A DNA stretch of 64,000 nt from Neurospora intermedia (taxonomy: Eukaryota; Ascomycota; Sordariomycetes; Sordariales; Sordariaceae), in assembly GCA_037102815.1 (NCBI GenBank), contig BTPP01000002.1, positions 5,766,001 to 5,830,000 on the forward strand, given 5' to 3'. The translations under genes were made by a program, and so were the position numbers. How positions within the stretch are numbered: position 1 is the first letter of the stretch; each line of letters begins with the position of its first letter. Shown one piece after another: positions 59,401-64,000 of the stretch. The notes under the pieces were generated by a model, which saw only the letters and a list, made by a program, of their open reading frames with translations, did not search any database and was not told the DNA's origin.

Positions 59401-62337
59401 GATCTGGAAAAGGATTGACCTACATACATAATATCCACTCATGCTGACAACAGGAGACCGGCCCGACATACTAAAACCGGCGAGAATGTCAGGCTGTGTG
59501 TGCCTGTTCTAATGGGTTGGGAATGAGGCGTTTCCTTATTAATCCCGTCTAATGGTGACTTGTTGAGGTTTTGACGTCTTGGACGAGATTTTGTTACAGG
59601 TCGGTAGAGGTAATTTACCCAAGAGTCCACAACGTCTCTTTGCAGTCGCAACCCTCTGCAGTTGCGACCTCGCTTCCATTGACGCAGAACAATGCATGCA
59701 AAAACGCAGGTCATGCCTTCCAAAGTTGCGCATCCAAACGATGGAAAAAATGTGACGAGTAGTTTCTTGCTTGGGTAACAAGCCCACAGATCCAGACTCG
59801 CCAGGCTATTCATAAATCTACTTGCAATATAGCTCAAGTCTATCTCTAGTGTATACATGGTAGTCAATCGATGTGATGACATTGGCCTAACACAGCACTT
59901 CGAATAGTGTATCCTGTCAAAGTGGTCAAAGTTACAAAGAAAGGCCGTAAGTGAGCGTTCAGTGAGATGCTCGCCGAGTAAGGGTACCCTGCTGATATTG
60001 AGGAGTCTAGGTGGGGACTCCAGATGCCTATTATTTGATTGGTCATCTTTTCATGAGCCCTGTCCAGTTATTCCACCATCACTCTCAATATCACCCGGGC
60101 CTGTTAACTATGATGTTGACCTGACAAATTCACGGTCCACTAGTTACTTCAAGCCCGATTGTCGTCTGAACTTCTCATGTTGTTCTCGTAGGTAGAGGTA
60201 TCTTGAACGGTACAGACGGCAGAAGTGTCATGCTCACTGTGATTGGAACCCGACTCTTCGATCCTTGACTGCTGCAATCGCGCCTTCTGCAGCAGCATAT
60301 GTCTATGTCTGGTAGTCTGCAGGTGGGCCTTGGCCAGTCTCTCGGTCATCTTCACAATCATCAAGATATTCTGGTCCGACACGCCAAACAATCAAAAACA
60401 ATAAAGGGTCTCATTATACAGTTCCCAATTGATGCCGCTGTCAGAACAGAACCAGTCAATAGTTCACAGCCTGACCGTGACGGACGACGCCCTAATATCG
60501 AATTAACTAACCATCACATCGTCACGGCACCTACGCGCCACCACTTTCAACACCAAGCTTGTAACATACATATACCCGCGGAGTGACCCCCAACCCGAAC
60601 GGACGGGTGAACCCCGAACTTGTTTCTCCGATTTTAGGCAAACCGTTCAAGAAGGCTTACACGAATAAATGATGAGACAGGAACGTGGGATGCCATGCGT
60701 CTTCCCCACAATCATCCTTCAACTCAACAGAAGGAAGCGTCCATGTAGGGAGACCCAGTCGAAAAGGACATACCTCAAGGGCCAGGGACACCGTACGAGT
60801 GCCTCCAGAAATGTCGCGGCACAGCACCACCATCTCTCAAAAGCGCCACTCTGGTCTTCTAATTGCAGCCAACCAACATGCATGCCGACGGAAAAGGGAT
60901 GAGGAGCTGAGTGATTTTCAGATTGTCGTACCAGTAAAGGGAATACCCTATGCCAAACCGAACTTTGCATCATCAAAGTGGAACTAAGCTGTATCGGCTC
61001 GACAAATGCCTACATACCTCTACATACGTACCTAGGACATCCTGCTAGATGGACGTTCTGGAAGCTCTCTCTTATGGAACCCGACCTCAGCCCTGTCAAG
61101 CTCGCCAGGTCCACGAGCTACCCTGACCATGATTTTGGCACCTGGGATGAACCATGGACAACTGTTTATACCGCCAGGCTTGATGATTACATAGGAGACT
61201 CCAAAAACCCACACTTGGTCTCGATTTGACTATCCGTTGAGGTGACGCCCGAGAGTTACCAGATTCAGTCCAGCGGCGGTCGTGGTGATCCCGCTCCAAG
61301 TGCTAAAAGAGCAGAAAGTTATGCTCAAGTAAAAATGTATGCCAAAAACCGCATCTCACAGTTCTCGATTTTTTTTTCTTTTTTTTACGTTGTGTTATTT
61401 CCACTGCGGGAATCTGATTTCTGCCAGACGCAATGCAATAGTGAAAGCAGGCTCGGCAGGGGCAGCATGTGTCTTTCGTCTGAATCTCGGGATCCACTTT
61501 TAAATGGTTGGCTGGACTCGCGCGTTCGCGTTCGTGGCAGGCGTTTGGTGCCTCTCAACACTTAAACAGGCGGGCCCAATAGAAGTTCAGATCATCTCTC
61601 CATTTGTGAGGGGAAAGTGTGGCACTGGATTCAAGTATTGACCATTCAGATGGGCCGATAATGCGTCCAGCCACACGCTATCGTCAAGTATGTCCAAGGG
61701 GAGGAGAGTCAAGTGTCGTCAGAGCTTTCCAGGGATCATCCGGTTCACCAGTAACCCGGTGGATGGCCCTTTTTTTTGCAGGACACACACGCACTGCACG
61801 GCAGCTTGCTTGCTTGCGGCATTGCAGCCTGGGCTGGGACGAATCAATCAATCTCAATCGCGCCTTTGCCCTGACTGCCCTGACAGCAGCCCTGGGGCGT
61901 ATGTGTGCCGGCCGGAGCCCAGGTTTCCTTACTATTGCAATCTCTTCCCAACCTAGAGGTAACCTGACCTACGATTGCCCATCCCAAGATCCCAGCCCGC
62001 CCGCCCGTCTTTCCCGTCTCCAGTCTTCCTTCCCCTCTCACCCGACAGGCACACTCCAATGCCACTTTGGGTCACCGCAACACCACCACCACGACTGCCT
62101 CAGAGCCGCCCACCACCACCACTTTGGACCTTACGATGTGATCCAAAAGCCACTACGAATCGTACACACCATACTACTACCACCCAACCCGAAGCTCTCC
62201 TCTGCTCGATAGTACCATAACCACCCACCGTTCCGATTTGAAAGTCTACGCGACAACCAGAAGCTCCTCCAACTGATTCAGTCAGTCGACTCTTCGATCC
62301 GTTTCTCGTCCGTAAACAAAAAAACCTGTAGTACGCC
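56447..62337. other. Long divergent intergenic region between the C2H2 regulator and SAP30-like genes
   Basis: Nearly 5.9 kb without a gene I can support. The part next to 56446 may be a long 5' leader. Open frames are short, and several apparent starts are non-ATG. The frame at minus 60149-60391 (KMTERLAKAHLQTTRHRH) has a helical look but no ATG and no family match. Simple sequence is sparse compared with the other intergenic regions. The last 300 bases are the C/A-rich leader of the SAP30-like gene. Confidence 0.55.
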
Positions 62338-63126
62338 ATGGCACCACCAAGGAAGAACCAAAACCACGACGACAAGCAAGACACTCCCCACGAGGGAGGA
62401 GGAGGAGGAGGTAGTGGAGGAGCAGGAGGAGGAGGAGGAGGAGGAACAGGAAAGAAGAATGGCCATACCGGAGGCACCAAGATGCGACGAGGCGCAAGTT
62501 CTACGGGCTCGAGTTTGCGTGAAGTGACCAACGCCGCCGCCGTTCTTGCCGCCGGTCCTACTTCGCACCCGCATCCTACGACGACGACGACGACGACCAC
62601 CACCACCACCACCACGACAATAACACAATCGGAGACAAGCAACTCGGGAGGTGTACGTTGACTTTTCCTTTCCACCTCCAACCCTAGACCAGTCACCATA
62701 CCCAATCCCCCACCCCAAAAAGCAATTGACTCCCCCCCCCCTCCCATTGACCGTCCCCAAACTAACCCACCCCTTCCACAACAGCTCCAATGGCCCGCCT
62801 TCGAGCGCGAAGTCCTCCACGCCTACCGCCGCGCCTACCGCCTACAAACCCCCACCGCCTACGCCAACCCCGTCCACCAATGGGTCCTCACCCAACCAGG
62901 CAGCGTCGGTCTATACTCGCCCACCATCGCGCGACGGAGGGAGTACCGCAGGCAAAGCAAGGACCAGCTGACCAGCACGGTGCGCAAGCACTTTAATGGG
63001 CTGGGCGTTCAGGAGAACGATATCATTGTGGACTTTTTGCACAAGATCCGCACTACTTCGCAGGGGGTGCCGAAGAAGAAGGTGGTTAAGCCAAGGGAGT
63101 ACATTACGTTGCCGGTGGAGGAGTGA
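62338..63126 (+). CDS. SAP30-like Sin3-binding protein (histone deacetylase complex subunit)
   Basis: Two exons, 62338-62652 and 62785-63126, give 218 residues. The C-terminal half is the Sin3-binding module of the Sap30 family: EVLHAYRRAYRLQTP, QWVLTQPGSVGLYSPTIARR, KDQLTSTVRKHFNGLGVQEN and DIIVDFLHKIRT (shortened here). In yeast Sap30 links Sin3 and the Rpd3 deacetylase in the large complex. The N-terminal 105 residues are disordered with a Gly run (about 21-37, from GGA repeats at 62395-62450) and a Thr run (about 81-95, from ACG/ACC repeats at 62577-62622). Donor GTACGT and acceptor CAACAG join in phase 0. Divergent from the C2H2 regulator. Confidence 0.87.
62395..62450 (+). repeat. GGA trinucleotide repeat within the SAP30-like gene
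   Basis: Nearly continuous GGA/GGT/GCA units coding for a Gly run. A second ACG/ACC run at 62577-62622 in the same exon codes for Thr. Confidence 0.85.
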
Positions 63127-64000
63127 ATATATGAAGTGAATGGTTGGATGGATGGATGAATTGAGAGATAGATATGGTGCGGGAGGGTCTGAGTTAAAGG
63201 AGGGAGGTACGGAAGCATCACAATTAGCTAGGTAGGTAGCTAAGTAGCTAGCTATCGGTTGCACGGTGTTGTGAAAGTCCGTCAATATCTTACTCTTTTT
63301 TTTTTTTTTTTTTCCTTTTGTGGTTATTGACGTTGCTACTGTTTCCCATATGATAGCACCCAGACTCCAAAGTGAAGAAGAGACTATAACAGTGCTAGGT
63401 GATCAGAAAATAATGGCGTCTTCGAGGTACAATGAAAAGTTTATATACGTATATCAACTCTGTTTCTCAAGTTCAACAAAAGTATAATACGTGAAAGACG
63501 GAACCAGCTACAATAGGACAAGCAAGCAAGGGAGATAACCTACGCCCAACTTCATCGTCATCTATCTCCCCAACTCAATATCTCTATGTAACCAGCACAT
63601 TATCATCTGTATCTGTACCATTCCACTGGAGCATGACCATAGTAAGGACACAAGTAACCAAACATCGACACTTGCGTGTATCAAACCATACCAAACCGTT
63701 AGTGGTGGTATCACTCATTGGTATCCTAGCTATCCAGCCCTAAAACCAAATCCCAAACAAACAATCCATACAATAATGTGGTATCATCAACTCGGTGAAA
63801 AAAAAAAAAAAAAAATCAGTAATATATCCATCAAAAGGCCGCCGCCAGCCTTTAGCCCTTAGCCCTTGACCCTTATTCCCAAATAATCCCTATCCGTAAG
63901 GTAGGTAAGTAAGTAAAAGAAGAATCTCGTAACGTCGTGAGATGTCGTCGTAAGAAAAAGTAGGGGAAGAAGCATAAAAAAAGAAGAAGAAACGAACTCG
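63127..64000. other. Downstream flank of the SAP30-like gene to the window end
   Basis: No gene seen. T run of 18 at 63296-63313, A run of 18 at 63798-63815, and two to three CCCTTAG-like units near 63850-63875. Confidence 0.6.

Noticed and set aside
63850-63880. Telomere-like CCCTTAG units
   Set aside because: Only two to three imperfect units and the wrong register for CCCTAA; treated as simple sequence.
1-64000. CRISPR arrays, rRNA genes or additional tRNAs
   Set aside because: No regularly spaced direct repeats; no 5S-like or second tRNA T-arm pattern with matching arms was noticed. A covariance-model scan was not possible here.

Overview
The window is nuclear DNA from a filamentous ascomycete, most likely a Sordariomycete and perhaps in the Neurospora/Sordaria/Podospora neighbourhood (the rank is inference). 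The signs are short introns (about 50-110 nt) with GTRNGT donors and CTAAC/CTGAC branch sites, fungal-only families (FlbE, fungal_trans zinc-finger regulators, LaeA-like methyltransferases), many low-complexity tracts inside proteins, and T/C-rich leaders.

I support fifteen protein-coding genes and one tRNA. From left to right: a homeodomain regulator running off the left edge (-), a single-pass membrane protein with a PAN-like ectodomain (-), a greatly enlarged FlbE-like conidiation regulator (+), a PRPP synthetase with a long insertion (-), an Asteroid/XPG-like nuclease-fold protein (+), deoxyhypusine hydroxylase (+), RNA polymerase I subunit A12 (-), cohesin loader Scc2 (+), a ten-exon LaeA-like methyltransferase (+), mitochondrial GatB/YqeY protein Aim41 (+), a RAD5/HLTF-like SNF2-RING ATPase (+), tRNA-Phe with an intron (+), peroxin Pex12 (-), a hotdog thioesterase (+), an F-box protein (-), a C2H2/fungal_trans transcription factor (-) and a SAP30-like Sin3-binding protein (+).

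Two compartments stand out. The flanks (0-25 kb and 36.8-64 kb) hold mostly housekeeping genes, often in divergent or convergent pairs. Between scc2 and aim41 lies about 12 kb (24.9-36.9 kb) with little recognisable coding sequence; its only intact gene is the LaeA-like methyltransferase, hidden because its exons are short. Around it are open-frame fragments that I cannot assign. A second quiet stretch (56.4-62.3 kb) separates the divergent C2H2 regulator and SAP30-like gene.

The genes do not form one pathway. Shared themes are chromatin and genome maintenance (Scc2, RAD5-like ATPase, SAP30-like, Asteroid-like), translation and ribosome supply (DOHH, RPA12, tRNA-Phe, Aim41) and development or secondary-metabolism control (homeodomain protein, FlbE, LaeA-like). 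I found no CRISPR array, no convincing transposon and no gene cluster that clearly makes up a new system. Intron positions were assigned by eye from splice signals and reading frame.
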